From Sphingobium sp. BYY-5 (lineage in GTDB: Bacteria; Pseudomonadota; Alphaproteobacteria; Sphingomonadales; Sphingomonadaceae), in assembly GCF_022758885.1 (NCBI RefSeq), contig NZ_JALEBH010000001.1, positions 1,612,001-1,676,000 on the forward strand: DNA of 64,000 bases, in the 5' to 3' direction. Below are positions 55,909-64,000 of the stretch, piece after piece. Position 1 is the first letter of the stretch; the number at the start of each line of letters is the position of its first letter. The notes under the pieces were generated by a model. That model searched no databases. It had not been told where the DNA came from and was given only the letters and a program-made list of their open reading frames with translations. The position numbers and the translations under genes are program-made.

Positions 55909-55974
55909 ATGGGGCATTTGACGTAGGACAGGCCCATATCGGGAGAGACGGACAGGCTACGTCAAATGCCCCAT
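55909..55974. promoter_or_regulatory. 18-bp perfect inverted repeat in the divergent ureohydrolase/receptor promoter
   Basis: ATGGGGCATTTGACGTAG (55909-55926) and its exact reverse complement (55957-55974) are separated by 30 bases. Each arm contains TACGTCAAATG reading outward toward its own gene: the left arm toward the ureohydrolase operon (109 bases), the right arm toward the TonB receptor (170 bases). The surrounding 325-base gap (55810-56134) holds no ORF. Confidence 0.75.
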
Positions 55975-56134
55975 GTTTGACCGGCTGCACGGTCCATAGC
56001 CTCCCCGCCATGCCAGAAAAATACGAGGCGGCAGCCCATGCCGCCCGCAGCGCCATTGCCGTACCTCAAGGACGGGATGGCCGATCCGGGAGGGGGGGCA
56101 TGGCTGGGAAGACATTGGAAAAAAGGGGAACACC

Positions 56135-58570
56135 ATGTCGTATCGCGCAAGACTGAAACTGGGGCTATTGTCCGCGACGATCATATCCGGCGCGGCAACC
56201 GCCACGCCCGCCTCGGCGCAAACCGCCGCAGCCGAAGCGGAAAGCGACATGATCGTCGTCACCGGCACCCGCCGCAGCACCACGCTGATGGAAACCCCGA
56301 TCAATATTGCGGCCATCGGCGCGGCGGAACTGGCGGCCGAACGGCTGGACGACGTACGCGACCTGGGCGCCTTCACCCCCGGCATCACCGTCACCGACAC
56401 CGGACCGCGCGGCGCGGCGACCATCGTCATGCGCGGCCTGTCCGCCGACGATAGCGGCGCGTCCGGCAACAATTACGACAATGCCATCGGCACCTATCTG
56501 GGCGAAATTCCGCTCTATCTCGATTTCAAGTTCATCGACATCGAGCGGGTCGAAACGCTGCTGGGGCCGCAGGGCACGCTCTATGGCCTGGGCACGCTGG
56601 CGGGCGCCATCCGCTACATCCCGAACCGGCCCGATCCGACGAAGTTCAGCGGCGAAGTCCATGGACGCGCCTATGACGTCGCCCATTCGAAGGGCGTCGG
56701 CTATGTCGGCGACGCGACCCTCAACATTCCGATCATCAAGGACGTGTTGGCCTTCCGCACGGCCACCGGCTATTATTATGATCCAGGCTTCATCGACTAT
56801 CCGTTCCTGGTAAAGACGCCCGGCGTGTCGCTGGCCCAGCCCGGTGGGCTGAACAATCCGACCGGCAGCGATGCGGACAAGGACGCCAATTTCGCCGGCA
56901 AGAAGGATCTCAACTGGGAAAAGACCTTCACTACCCGCAACCAGCTCGGCATTTCGGTCGAGAATTTCAACGCTTATCTGACCTACGCCTATCAGAAGAC
57001 CCGCACCGGCGGCCGTCAGGCCACAGGCGGCGGTGTGATTGGCGAGGGTAAATATGAAGCGCCATGGCGCTATGCCGAACCCTCGACCCGCAGGTCGCAG
57101 CTCATCAGCCTGGAAATGGAAGCGCAGTTGGGCGACGTAGCGCAGGCGGTCTGGGCCAGCGCCTTCACCAAGACGAAGAACAATACGGTCGGTGACGTCA
57201 CCGACCTGTTGCTCGACCTCGACTATGATTATGAACTGTTCCCGGCCTTCGCGGGCTACACGACGGGCATCAACACCCGCAAGCAGTTCAACCAGGAAAT
57301 CCGCCTGGTTTCCACCCATGGCGGGCCGTTCAGTTGGGTGCTTGGCGGCTTCTACAACAGCATGAAGTTCCGGTCCGACAGCGTGGAACGCCTGCCCGGC
57401 TTCGCCGAGTTCGCCGCCTCGCCTACAGGCAGCGATATCTATGGCGGTTTCTACGATGGCCTGGTCCGTCCCGATGGCGCAGAATATGTGTCCTTCACCC
57501 GGTCGAAGACCGACGAGCAGGCCGTGTTCGGCGAACTGACCTTCAAACCGATCGAACAATGGCAGATCACGGCGGGCGGCCGCTATTTCCGCTACGACAC
57601 GTCGATCACCGGCGGGTCGGACACGCCGATGACCCGATCGGGCCGGCGGCGGATGCCCTATCCCAGCCTGACCATCGACCCGTCGCGCGTCCGTAGCGGC
57701 CAGGCCGGGGACGATGGCTTCGTCTGGAAATTCAACACGTCGTTCAACTTCACGCCCGATCTCATGGCCTATGCCACTTATAGCAAGGGCTACCGGATCG
57801 GCGGCGTGAACCGCGTGGTGCCGTGCATCCAGCCGCTGCCCCCAGGCCAGAATCTCTGCGCCCTGCCTGACGAGCTGACCTTCGGCCCGGACAAGGTGAA
57901 AAATCTGGAACTGGGTGTCCGCGCGCAACTGTTCGACCGGCGTCTGTCCACCAGCCTCTCGGTCTTCCAGGTGAAGTGGGATGGCATTCAGTTGGCCAGT
58001 CAGACGGTCAACGGCGCCATCGGCATCACCGCCAATGGCGGCAAGGCCAAATCGCAAGGCGTCGATTTCACCTTCAATGCCCGCATCACCGACCAGTTCA
58101 CCATCCGCGGCAACTATTCCTATCTGGATGCGAAGCTGACCGAAGACGTGCCGGGCCTGCTCTCCACCGCGGATGGCAGCGCCGACCTGTTTTCGGGCGA
58201 TCGCCTGCCCGGCTCCGCCAAAAATTCGGGTGCGGCCTCGGCCGTCTATATTGTCCCGATGGGTGACAATGATTTGCGCCTGAACTGGACCGCCACCTAT
58301 ACCGGCGGCATCCTGACCCGCCCGGGCGCGCGCGGCGGCGGTGAACGACTGCCTTCCTATGTGATGCACCGTGCATCGGTGACGTACAGCACGGACGTCT
58401 GGGAACTCAGCCTGTTCGCCAACAACATCTTCGACAAATATGCCATCACCGGCGTGTCGAACGACCTGACCCGTTACGGCCAGGTCAACGATGGCGTCAT
58501 CTATCGCGGCTATGCCCGGTCGGTCGCGCAGCCACGCACCATCGGCCTGGAAGGCCGCGTGAAGTTCTGA
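56135..58570 (+). CDS. TonB-dependent outer-membrane receptor
   Basis: 811 residues. Signal peptide to about residue 29 (ATPASAQ), TonB box-like MIVVTGTRR, a plug domain (TPINIAAIGAAEL, VMRGLSADDSG, VETLLGPQGTLYGLGTLAGAIRYI) and a 22-strand barrel ending in aromatic-rich YARSVAQPRTIGLEGRVKF with terminal Phe. It should import a scarce solute across the outer membrane. The ligand is unknown; divergence from the ureohydrolase operon with a shared inverted repeat suggests a guanidino compound or amine. AAAAGGGGA precedes the ATG. Confidence 0.93.
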   Translation: MSYRARLKLGLLSATIISGAATATPASAQTAAAEAESDMIVVTGTRRSTTLMETPINIAAIGAAELAAERLDDVRDLGAFTPGITVTDTGPRGAATIVMRGLSADDSGASGNNYDNAIGTYLGEIPLYLDFKFIDIERVETLLGPQGTLYGLGTLAGAIRYIPNRPDPTKFSGEVHGRAYDVAHSKGVGYVGDATLNIPIIKDVLAFRTATGYYYDPGFIDYPFLVKTPGVSLAQPGGLNNPTGSDADKDANFAGKKDLNWEKTFTTRNQLGISVENFNAYLTYAYQKTRTGGRQATGGGVIGEGKYEAPWRYAEPSTRRSQLISLEMEAQLGDVAQAVWASAFTKTKNNTVGDVTDLLLDLDYDYELFPAFAGYTTGINTRKQFNQEIRLVSTHGGPFSWVLGGFYNSMKFRSDSVERLPGFAEFAASPTGSDIYGGFYDGLVRPDGAEYVSFTRSKTDEQAVFGELTFKPIEQWQITAGGRYFRYDTSITGGSDTPMTRSGRRRMPYPSLTIDPSRVRSGQAGDDGFVWKFNTSFNFTPDLMAYATYSKGYRIGGVNRVVPCIQPLPPGQNLCALPDELTFGPDKVKNLELGVRAQLFDRRLSTSLSVFQVKWDGIQLASQTVNGAIGITANGGKAKSQGVDFTFNARITDQFTIRGNYSYLDAKLTEDVPGLLSTADGSADLFSGDRLPGSAKNSGAASAVYIVPMGDNDLRLNWTATYTGGILTRPGARGGGERLPSYVMHRASVTYSTDVWELSLFANNIFDKYAITGVSNDLTRYGQVNDGVIYRGYARSVAQPRTIGLEGRVKF

Positions 58571-58583
58571 TTGCACGAAGGGA

Positions 58584-58627
58584 GAAAGAAGGGGCGCCCT
58601 CCCGACAGGGAAGGCGGCCCCTCTTTC
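58584..58627 (+). terminator. hairpin after the TonB receptor gene
   Basis: AAAGAAGGGGCGCCCTCCC, loop GACA, GGGAAGGCGGCCCCTCTTT: a long imperfect stem ending in CTCTTT, 14 bases after the receptor stop. Confidence 0.65.
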
Positions 58628-58673
58628 CTGCCTCGCCTCGACATCGCCCGGCCGTTCGGCCAAAGGCGGCGCT

Positions 58674-59564
58674 ATGTTCGGCCTGCTCGCTTCCATCCTC
58701 TTCGTCCTGATCTGGTCCACCGGCTTCATCGTCGCGCGCGCCCTGGTGCCGCACGCGGCGCCGGAACTGGTGCTGGCGATACGCCTCAGCATCACGACGC
58801 TGCTGCTGGCGGGCGCAGCCACCTATGCGCGGCAGATCTGGCCGAAGGGGCGGCGGCTGGGCCTGCATCTGGGCGCGGGCGCGATGCTGCATGGCCTGTA
58901 TCTCACCGTCAGTTGGTGGGCGGTGAGCCATGGGATGCCGGCCGGGATCATGGCGCTGCTGGGGGCGACCCAGCCGCTGATGGTGGCAATCGCAAGCGTC
59001 GCGTTGCTGGGCGAAAGGCTGCCGTGGCGGGCCTGGGGCGGCCTTGCCATCGCGATCGCCGGGGTGGCGTGCGTGCTGCTGCCCGCGATCGAACGGAGCG
59101 GCGCGGGTGCGGTGCCGATGGTCCCGGCCGTGGCCGGCATCATCGCGATCTTCGCCATGACCGGCGGAACGCTGATCCAGCGAGGCGCGATTGCCGGTGA
59201 CCCGATCTTGATGTCCGGCGCGGCGCAAAATCTGGGCGGCGCGCTGGTGGCGATCACCGCGACCCTGATCGTCGGGGAATGGCGTTGGGACAATGACCCC
59301 GTGCTGTGGATCGGCCTGGGCTGGTCGGTGCTGGGGCTGTCGGCGGCCGGCCTCTCCTTGCTCGTGTGGCTGGTACGGCATCAGGGACCGACCCGCATGT
59401 CGATGCTGTTGCTGCTGGTGCCGCCCCTCGCGGCGATCGAGGCATGGCTGCTGTTCGGGGAAAAGCTGGGGCCGGTGCAGTTGGCCGGATTCGCGCTGGC
59501 GCTGGGCGGCGTGCTGCTGGGACGGTCGCAGGGCAGGAAGGTTGAGGTGGCGGAACCGGCCTGA
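58674..59564 (+). CDS. DMT-family (EamA) transporter
   Basis: 296 residues with ten hydrophobic helices in two EamA repeats (IWSTGFIVARALVPHAAPE, LGATQPLMVAIASVALLGERL; IQRGAIAGDP, LLLLVPPLAAIEAWLLFGEKLG). The family exports metabolites such as amino acids or purines; substrate unknown. It is followed by a cupin-like gene on the same strand with a 61-base gap. Confidence 0.9.
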   Translation: MFGLLASILFVLIWSTGFIVARALVPHAAPELVLAIRLSITTLLLAGAATYARQIWPKGRRLGLHLGAGAMLHGLYLTVSWWAVSHGMPAGIMALLGATQPLMVAIASVALLGERLPWRAWGGLAIAIAGVACVLLPAIERSGAGAVPMVPAVAGIIAIFAMTGGTLIQRGAIAGDPILMSGAAQNLGGALVAITATLIVGEWRWDNDPVLWIGLGWSVLGLSAAGLSLLVWLVRHQGPTRMSMLLLLVPPLAAIEAWLLFGEKLGPVQLAGFALALGGVLLGRSQGRKVEVAEPA

Positions 59565-59625
59565 ACCGTCACATAATCGTCATCGACCGCAACATCCCCG
59601 TCATGATGCGGCGCTAGAGGACAGC

Positions 59626-60561
59626 ATGAGCAAGCGTCCACCGCCCCTTCCCGCCCAGGCCGCCGACATGCGGATGCAGATGGCCTTGCGACAGATCGGT
59701 TTCGGCGCGGCAGCACCCGCGCCGCCCAGGCCGCAAACCTCCGACGAAGCCCTGGCGCTCAAACGGCGCGACTGGCTGCTCGACGTGATGGAGCGGCAAC
59801 GGGAGCTTTCCCCCTATGCGTCCGGCTTACTGACCGCGGAAAATCTGTCGGGTGAGGATTTTCTGCACAGCTTCTACGCGCCGGGCCGCCCGGTGCTGAT
59901 AAAGGGCATGATCGCGGACTGGCCCGCGCTGGCGCGATGGACGCCCGATTATCTGGCCAATGCCATCGGCGACGCCATGATCGAATATCAGGGCGGGCGC
60001 AACGGCGCGGGCGATTATGAACTGGCGAAGGATCGGCACAAACATCGGGCGCCGTTCCGCGACTTCATCGCGCTGGCGCGAAGCGGTGGCAATGACGCCT
60101 ATCTCACCGCCTATAACAGCGCGGCCAACGGCCCGGCGCTCAAACCGCTGGAGGCGGACCTCGGGGCGATCGACGCCTATCTGACGCGCGCGCCGGGAAT
60201 GCTGTGGATCGGCGGCGAAGGCACGTTCACGCCGCTGCATTTCGACCTCACCAACAATCTGCTGGCGCAAGTGACCGGGACCAAGCGCATCATCCTGGTC
60301 CCGCCGTCACAGACGAAACGGCTGGCGCACCGGACCCATGTGTTCAGCGACGTGCGGGACGTGACCGATGCAGCGCAGCTCAAAACCTATCCGCAGGCGC
60401 GGGACATATTGCGTTACGAGGTGCTGCTGGCGCCGGGCGACCTGCTCTACATACCCCTGGGCTGGTGGCATCAGGTGCGGTCGGAAAGCTTCTCGACCAT
60501 GCTGACCTATACCAGCTTCCTCTGGTCCAATGCCGGGCATGAGGGGTATCCGGCGGGATAG
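59626..60561 (+). CDS. cupin-like (JmjC/FIH-type) Fe(II)-dependent dioxygenase
   Basis: 311 residues. The core has PVLIKGMIADWPALARWT, the iron-binding HxD in TPLHFDLTNN and the distal His in IPLGWWHQV. KRIILVPPSQTKRL is the usual strand before the second ligand. Members hydroxylate proteins or small molecules using 2-oxoglutarate. AGAGG precedes the ATG at 59626. Substrate unknown. Confidence 0.87.
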   Translation: MSKRPPPLPAQAADMRMQMALRQIGFGAAAPAPPRPQTSDEALALKRRDWLLDVMERQRELSPYASGLLTAENLSGEDFLHSFYAPGRPVLIKGMIADWPALARWTPDYLANAIGDAMIEYQGGRNGAGDYELAKDRHKHRAPFRDFIALARSGGNDAYLTAYNSAANGPALKPLEADLGAIDAYLTRAPGMLWIGGEGTFTPLHFDLTNNLLAQVTGTKRIILVPPSQTKRLAHRTHVFSDVRDVTDAAQLKTYPQARDILRYEVLLAPGDLLYIPLGWWHQVRSESFSTMLTYTSFLWSNAGHEGYPAG

Positions 60562-60574
60562 GCCACAGGGCCGG

Positions 60575-60853
60575 TCAGCCTTCCCGCAGCCGTTCGTGGT
60601 GGCGGATCACTTCATCGATGATGAAGCGTAGAAATTTCTCGGTGAAGTCCGGGTCCAGATTCGCGTCGAGCGCAAGCTGGCGCAGGCGGGTGATCTGGCG
60701 CTCCTCGCGGCTGGGATCGGCGGGCGGCAGGTCGTGAGTCGCTTTATACTCACCCACCGCCTGCGTGACCTTGAACCGCTCGGCCAGCATGAACACCAGC
60801 GCCGCGTCGATATTGTCGATGCTTTCACGATAGCGCTTCAATCTCTCGTCCAC
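60575..60853 (-). CDS. chorismate mutase (AroQ type)
   Basis: 92 residues: RLKRYRESIDNIDAALVFMLAERFKVTQAVGEYKA, the first long helix with catalytic Arg and Lys, then PADPSREERQITRLRQLA and FTEKFLRFIIDEVIRHHERL. It converts chorismate to prephenate for Phe and Tyr synthesis. GTG at 60853 is chosen because GGAGG lies five bases upstream and gives the usual AroQ length; ATG at 60931 would add 26 residues with no family match. Confidence 0.88.
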   Translation of the reverse strand: MDERLKRYRESIDNIDAALVFMLAERFKVTQAVGEYKATHDLPPADPSREERQITRLRQLALDANLDPDFTEKFLRFIIDEVIRHHERLREG

Positions 60854-60944
60854 TTGGGCCTCCGGTTCAGATCGCGCGCTTTTTGCCCTATCCGGGCCTC
60901 CACGCAAGCTATTCCCGCTTGCCTTTAGCATTTTGCACCGCCAC

Positions 60945-61997
60945 ATGACGCAGGTCATGACAGCCCCCGCCCCCGGTAACGTCCATCCGATCGGCCACGC
61001 TTCGAGTGCCTCCGCTCGCGCGCCATCGCTCACGCCCATCATGAGCCTGGTCGCCGATGGCATGAACCAGGTCAACGCCGTCATCGTCGACCGGATGCAG
61101 TCGCGCATTCCGCTGATCCCCGAACTGGCCGGCCATCTGATCGCGGGCGGCGGCAAAAGGCTGCGGCCGATGCTGACGCTCGCCTGCGCCGACCTGGTGG
61201 GTTATGCGGGAAGCCGTCACTACAAGCTGGCCGCCGCGGTCGAGTTCATCCACACCGCCACGCTGCTGCACGACGATGTGGTCGACGGATCGGGACTGCG
61301 CCGGGGCCGCAAGACCGCCAACATCATCTGGGGCAACAGCGCCAGCGTGCTGGTCGGCGACTTCCTCTTCTCCCGCTCCTTCGAACTGATGGTCGAGGCG
61401 GAGTCGCTCAAGGTGCTGAAGATCCTGTCCAACGCATCGGCCGTGATCGCCGAGGGCGAGGTGAACCAGCTCACCGCCCAGCGCAAGATCGACACCAGCG
61501 AAGAGCAATATCTGGACATTATCGGCGCGAAGACCGCCGCCCTCTTCTCTGCCGCCTGCCGCATTTCCGCCGTGGTCGCCGACCGCGACGAGAGCGAGGA
61601 ACATGCGCTGGACGTTTATGGCCGCAACCTTGGCATCGCCTTTCAGTTGATCGATGACGCGATCGACTATGAATCGGACGGCGCGACCATGGGCAAGAAT
61701 GCGGGCGACGATTTCCGCGACGGCAAGGTGACGTTGCCGGTGATCCTGGCCTATGCGCGCGGCAGCGACGAGGATAAGGCATTCTGGAAGGCGGCGATCG
61801 CGGGCCACAGGATCAGCGACGAAGATCTGGCCCATGCCACCGGGTTGCTGCGCCACACCGGGGCCATCGCCGACACGCTGGCGCGCGCGCGTCATTATGG
61901 CCAGCGGGCGATCGACGCGCTGGGCATGTTCGATGCCGGCAAGGCGAAAGCGGCCCTTACCGAAGCGGTCGAGTTCGCTATAGCGCGGGCTTATTGA
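60945..61997 (+). CDS. ispB: polyprenyl diphosphate synthase (octaprenyl/decaprenyl type)
   Basis: 350 residues. First Asp-rich motif LLHDDVVDGSGLRRG, second LIDDAIDYESD, plus GGGKRLRPMLTLACADLVG and KTAALFSAACRIS. It builds the long isoprenoid tail of ubiquinone. In sphingomonads the product is usually C50 (Q-10), so the symbol ispB denotes the family, not the chain length. The start may be 60945 or 60957; neither has a strong site. Confidence 0.9.
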   Translation: MTQVMTAPAPGNVHPIGHASSASARAPSLTPIMSLVADGMNQVNAVIVDRMQSRIPLIPELAGHLIAGGGKRLRPMLTLACADLVGYAGSRHYKLAAAVEFIHTATLLHDDVVDGSGLRRGRKTANIIWGNSASVLVGDFLFSRSFELMVEAESLKVLKILSNASAVIAEGEVNQLTAQRKIDTSEEQYLDIIGAKTAALFSAACRISAVVADRDESEEHALDVYGRNLGIAFQLIDDAIDYESDGATMGKNAGDDFRDGKVTLPVILAYARGSDEDKAFWKAAIAGHRISDEDLAHATGLLRHTGAIADTLARARHYGQRAIDALGMFDAGKAKAALTEAVEFAIARAY

Positions 61998-62027
61998 GGG
62001 GAAGGGCGACTTCGCTCGTTCTCCAGA

Positions 62028-62123
62028 CCGTTCGCCCTGAACGAAGTCGAAGGGCCAAGCCGAGCGCAGCGAGGCACCTCGCTATGTTCGGTGGCGGGCT
62101 TCGACTTCGCTCAGCCTGAACGG
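62028..62123. repeat. REP pair (class A) upstream of the TauE gene
   Basis: CCGTTCGCCCTGAACGAAGT at the left and ACTTCGCTCAGCCTGAACGG at the right, with AGCCGAGCGCAGCGAGGC between. It ends ten bases before the TTG start of the next gene, so that gene has little room for a ribosome binding site. Confidence 0.82.
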
Positions 62124-62133
62124 AATATAATAA

Positions 62134-62913
62134 TTGATCCTGTCCCCCGAAACCATCGCCTTCCTCATGGCCGCCGCGCTGATGGCGGGGTGCGTCGACG
62201 CGATGGCGGGCGGTGGCGGCCTCATCACCCTGCCAGCACTGATGGCGGCGGGCGTGCCACCGGTGCAGGCGGTCGCCACCAACAAGCTGCAAAGCTGCTT
62301 TGGCACGTTCGGCGCCTGCGTCGCCTATGCGCGGCGGGGGCATATGGACCTCAAAGCCTATAAGTGGCCCGTGCTGGCGGCCTTTGGCGGGTCGGTGGCC
62401 GGGGCCTGGCTGTTGCAGCGGGTCGACCCGTCGATCCTGGCCGGGTTGATGCCCGCGCTGCTGATCGCCATGGCCGCCTATTTCACCTTCTCGCCCAAGC
62501 TGGGCGACGCCGACCGCCATGCGCGGATCGGCATCGCCGGCCTGTCCGGCCTGATCGGCGTGGTGGGATTTTACGACGGCTTTTTCGGGCCGGGCGCGGG
62601 GGCCTTCTACACCACCATCTTCCTGGCGCTGGGCGGCCTGTCGATCCTGCGCGCGACGGCCCAGACCAAGGCGGCCAATTTCGCCAGCAACATTGCGGGC
62701 CTGCTCACCATGCTGGCGGGCGGGCATGTGATCTGGATCGCGGGGCTGGCGATGGCGGTCGGTAGCATCACCGGCGGGCAGATCGGGTCGTACCTCGCCA
62801 TGCGTTTCGGATCGCGGCTCATCAAGCCGCTGCTGATCGTCATGTCGCTGGCGCTGACCACCAAGATGCTGCTGGACCCGAAAAACCCGATCCACATCTA
62901 TCTGTTCGGCTAG
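62134..62913 (+). CDS. TauE/SafE-family sulfite/anion permease
   Basis: 259 residues, about eight helices in two repeats: GCVDAMAGGGGLITLPALMAAGVPPVQAVATNKLQS and GFYDGFFGPGAGAFYTTIFLALGGLSILRATAQTKAANFASN. The GGGGL.T.P and GFFGPG motifs are family signatures. It probably exports sulfite or an organosulfonate. TTG at 62134 gives the usual LSPETIAFL N-terminus; no good ribosome binding site is seen. Confidence 0.88.
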   Translation: MILSPETIAFLMAAALMAGCVDAMAGGGGLITLPALMAAGVPPVQAVATNKLQSCFGTFGACVAYARRGHMDLKAYKWPVLAAFGGSVAGAWLLQRVDPSILAGLMPALLIAMAAYFTFSPKLGDADRHARIGIAGLSGLIGVVGFYDGFFGPGAGAFYTTIFLALGGLSILRATAQTKAANFASNIAGLLTMLAGGHVIWIAGLAMAVGSITGGQIGSYLAMRFGSRLIKPLLIVMSLALTTKMLLDPKNPIHIYLFG

Positions 62914-62959
62914 GCGGCGCGCCTTGCACTCCACGCCGATTGGCGCGAGAGGAGCAGCA

Positions 62960-64000
62960 ATGACCGCCCTGCCGATCCATGCCGTGCTGCCCGACCTGCT
63001 CGCCGCCTTGCGGGCGGGAAGCAATGCCGTGCTGGTCGCGCCGCCGGGCGCGGGCAAGACGACGGCGGTGGCGCCCGCGTTGCTGGACGAACCCTGGTGC
63101 AGCGGACAGGTGCTGCTGCTGTCGCCGCGCAGGTTGGCGGCGCGGGCGGCGGCGGAGCGGATCGCCGAGATGATGGGCGAGCAGCCCGGCGGCACGGTCG
63201 GCTACGCGACGCGCATGGACAGCAAGCTTTCGGGCAAGACCCGCCTTCTGGTCCTGACCGAGGGCATTTTCGTGCGGCGCATCCAGGACGATCCGGAACT
63301 GGCCGGTGTGTCGGCGGTGCTGTTCGACGAAGTGCATGAGCGCAGCCTGGACAGCGATTTCGGGCTGGCGCTGGCGCTGGACGCACAGGAAGCACTGCGA
63401 CCGGACCTGCGCATATTGCCGATGTCGGCAACTTTGGATGGCGCGCGATTCGCTTCTCTCCTGAACGGCGCGCCGGTGATCGAGAGCGAGGGACGCATCC
63501 AGCCGCTGGAATTGCGCCATGTCGGCCGCGCATCGGAAAAGCGGATCGAGGATGAGATGGCAGCGACGATCCGCCGCGCCCTGACCGAGGAAGCGGAGGG
63601 CGACCTGCTCGCCTTCCTGCCCGGTGCGCGCGAGATCGAGCGGACGGCCGAGCGGATCGAGGGCGGTCCCTATGATATCCATATGCTGCATGGGTCACTC
63701 GACCCGGCGGCGCAGCGCGCCGCGATCCGCCCCTCGCGCGATGGTCGGCGCAAGGTGATCCTCGCCACCTCTATCGCGGAAACCAGCCTGACCATCGACG
63801 GCGTGCGGATCGTGGTGGATAGCGGGCTGGCGCGGCGTCCTCGCTATGACCGGGCGGCGGGCGTCACCCGGCTCGTCACCGAGCGGGCGAGCCAGGCATC
63901 GGCGACCCAACGCGCCGGGCGTGCGGCGCGGCAGCGGCCCGGCGTCGCCTATCGGCTTTGGGAAGCGGCGGCGAGTGCGGGAATGCCGCCCTTCGATCCG
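62960..64000 (+). CDS. hrpB: ATP-dependent helicase HrpB, 5' part
   Basis: 347 codons, open to the window edge; the full protein should be about 800 residues. Walker A APPGAGKTT, motif II DEVHERSLDSD, motif III MSATLDG and motif VI QRAGRAAR are visible, the last with AAR instead of AGR. LHGSLDPAAQRAAI and ATSIAETSLTIDGV are typical of HrpB DEAH-box helicases. GAGGAG precedes the ATG at 62960. Confidence 0.94.
   Translation, partial: MTALPIHAVLPDLLAALRAGSNAVLVAPPGAGKTTAVAPALLDEPWCSGQVLLLSPRRLAARAAAERIAEMMGEQPGGTVGYATRMDSKLSGKTRLLVLTEGIFVRRIQDDPELAGVSAVLFDEVHERSLDSDFGLALALDAQEALRPDLRILPMSATLDGARFASLLNGAPVIESEGRIQPLELRHVGRASEKRIEDEMAATIRRALTEEAEGDLLAFLPGAREIERTAERIEGGPYDIHMLHGSLDPAAQRAAIRPSRDGRRKVILATSIAETSLTIDGVRIVVDSGLARRPRYDRAAGVTRLVTERASQASATQRAGRAARQRPGVAYRLWEAAASAGMPPFDP

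Noticed and set aside
56165..58822. 885-codon open frame antisense to the TonB receptor
   Set aside because: Same effect: low-complexity composition and no motif, covering a clear receptor gene.

Overview
The window is high-GC chromosomal DNA from an alphaproteobacterium, most likely a member of the Sphingomonadaceae (Sphingobium, Sphingomonas or Novosphingobium type). The evidence is the protein style, a split pntA1/pntA2/pntB transhydrogenase, an aa3-oxidase subunit IV mini-protein, a single-copy dnaG-rpoD pair, a TonB receptor, and many short palindromic repeats of the kinds common in sphingomonad genomes. I see no rRNA, tRNA, CRISPR array, insertion sequence or prophage.

Layout. 1-2.5 kb: a YqjD/YqjE/YqjK-like membrane-stress cluster and a DUF4170 gene. 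2.5-9.1 kb (minus strand): carA, an RraB-like gene, a small lipoprotein, carB, greA and a rhomboid protease. carA carries an in-frame palindromic repeat pair. 9.2-15 kb (plus): yqeY, a DUF559 endonuclease flanked by inverted repeats, dnaG interrupted by an intein, and rpoD. 15-23 kb: housekeeping and hypothetical genes (MoxR ATPase, GFA protein, DUF817, a soluble chemoreceptor, a VWA protein, a racemase-like protein). 23-26.5 kb (minus): the pnt transhydrogenase genes, a small secreted protein between them, and a 41-codon cytochrome oxidase subunit IV gene. 26.6-30.7 kb: a sigma54 activator, a lipoprotein, a secreted protein and heme A synthase. 30.9-36.2 kb (plus): a sugar-acid operon (XylD-like dehydratase, ketoglutarate-semialdehyde dehydrogenase-like ALDH, Gfo/Idh dehydrogenase, GntR/FadR regulator).

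36.4-58.6 kb is the most interesting part. It holds a urea-type ABC transporter (urtABCDE), a PpiC-like isomerase with a HupE/UreJ protein, a full quinohemoprotein amine dehydrogenase operon (qhpA-D-C-B-G-F-E), three adjacent arginase/agmatinase-family ureohydrolases, and a divergent TonB-dependent receptor. The urtA, qhpA, ureohydrolase and receptor transcription units each have an upstream motif TACGTCA(A/T)(A/T)TG, and in every case it reads toward the gene. This suggests one regulon. I propose that guanidino compounds enter through the receptor and are hydrolysed to amine plus urea, that the amine is oxidised in the periplasm by the quinohemoprotein, and that urea is taken up by Urt. The substrate and the cell compartment of two of the three hydrolases are inferred.

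58.6-64 kb: a DMT exporter, a cupin-like hydroxylase, chorismate mutase, a polyprenyl diphosphate synthase, a TauE/SafE permease and the 5' part of hrpB, which runs off the window end.
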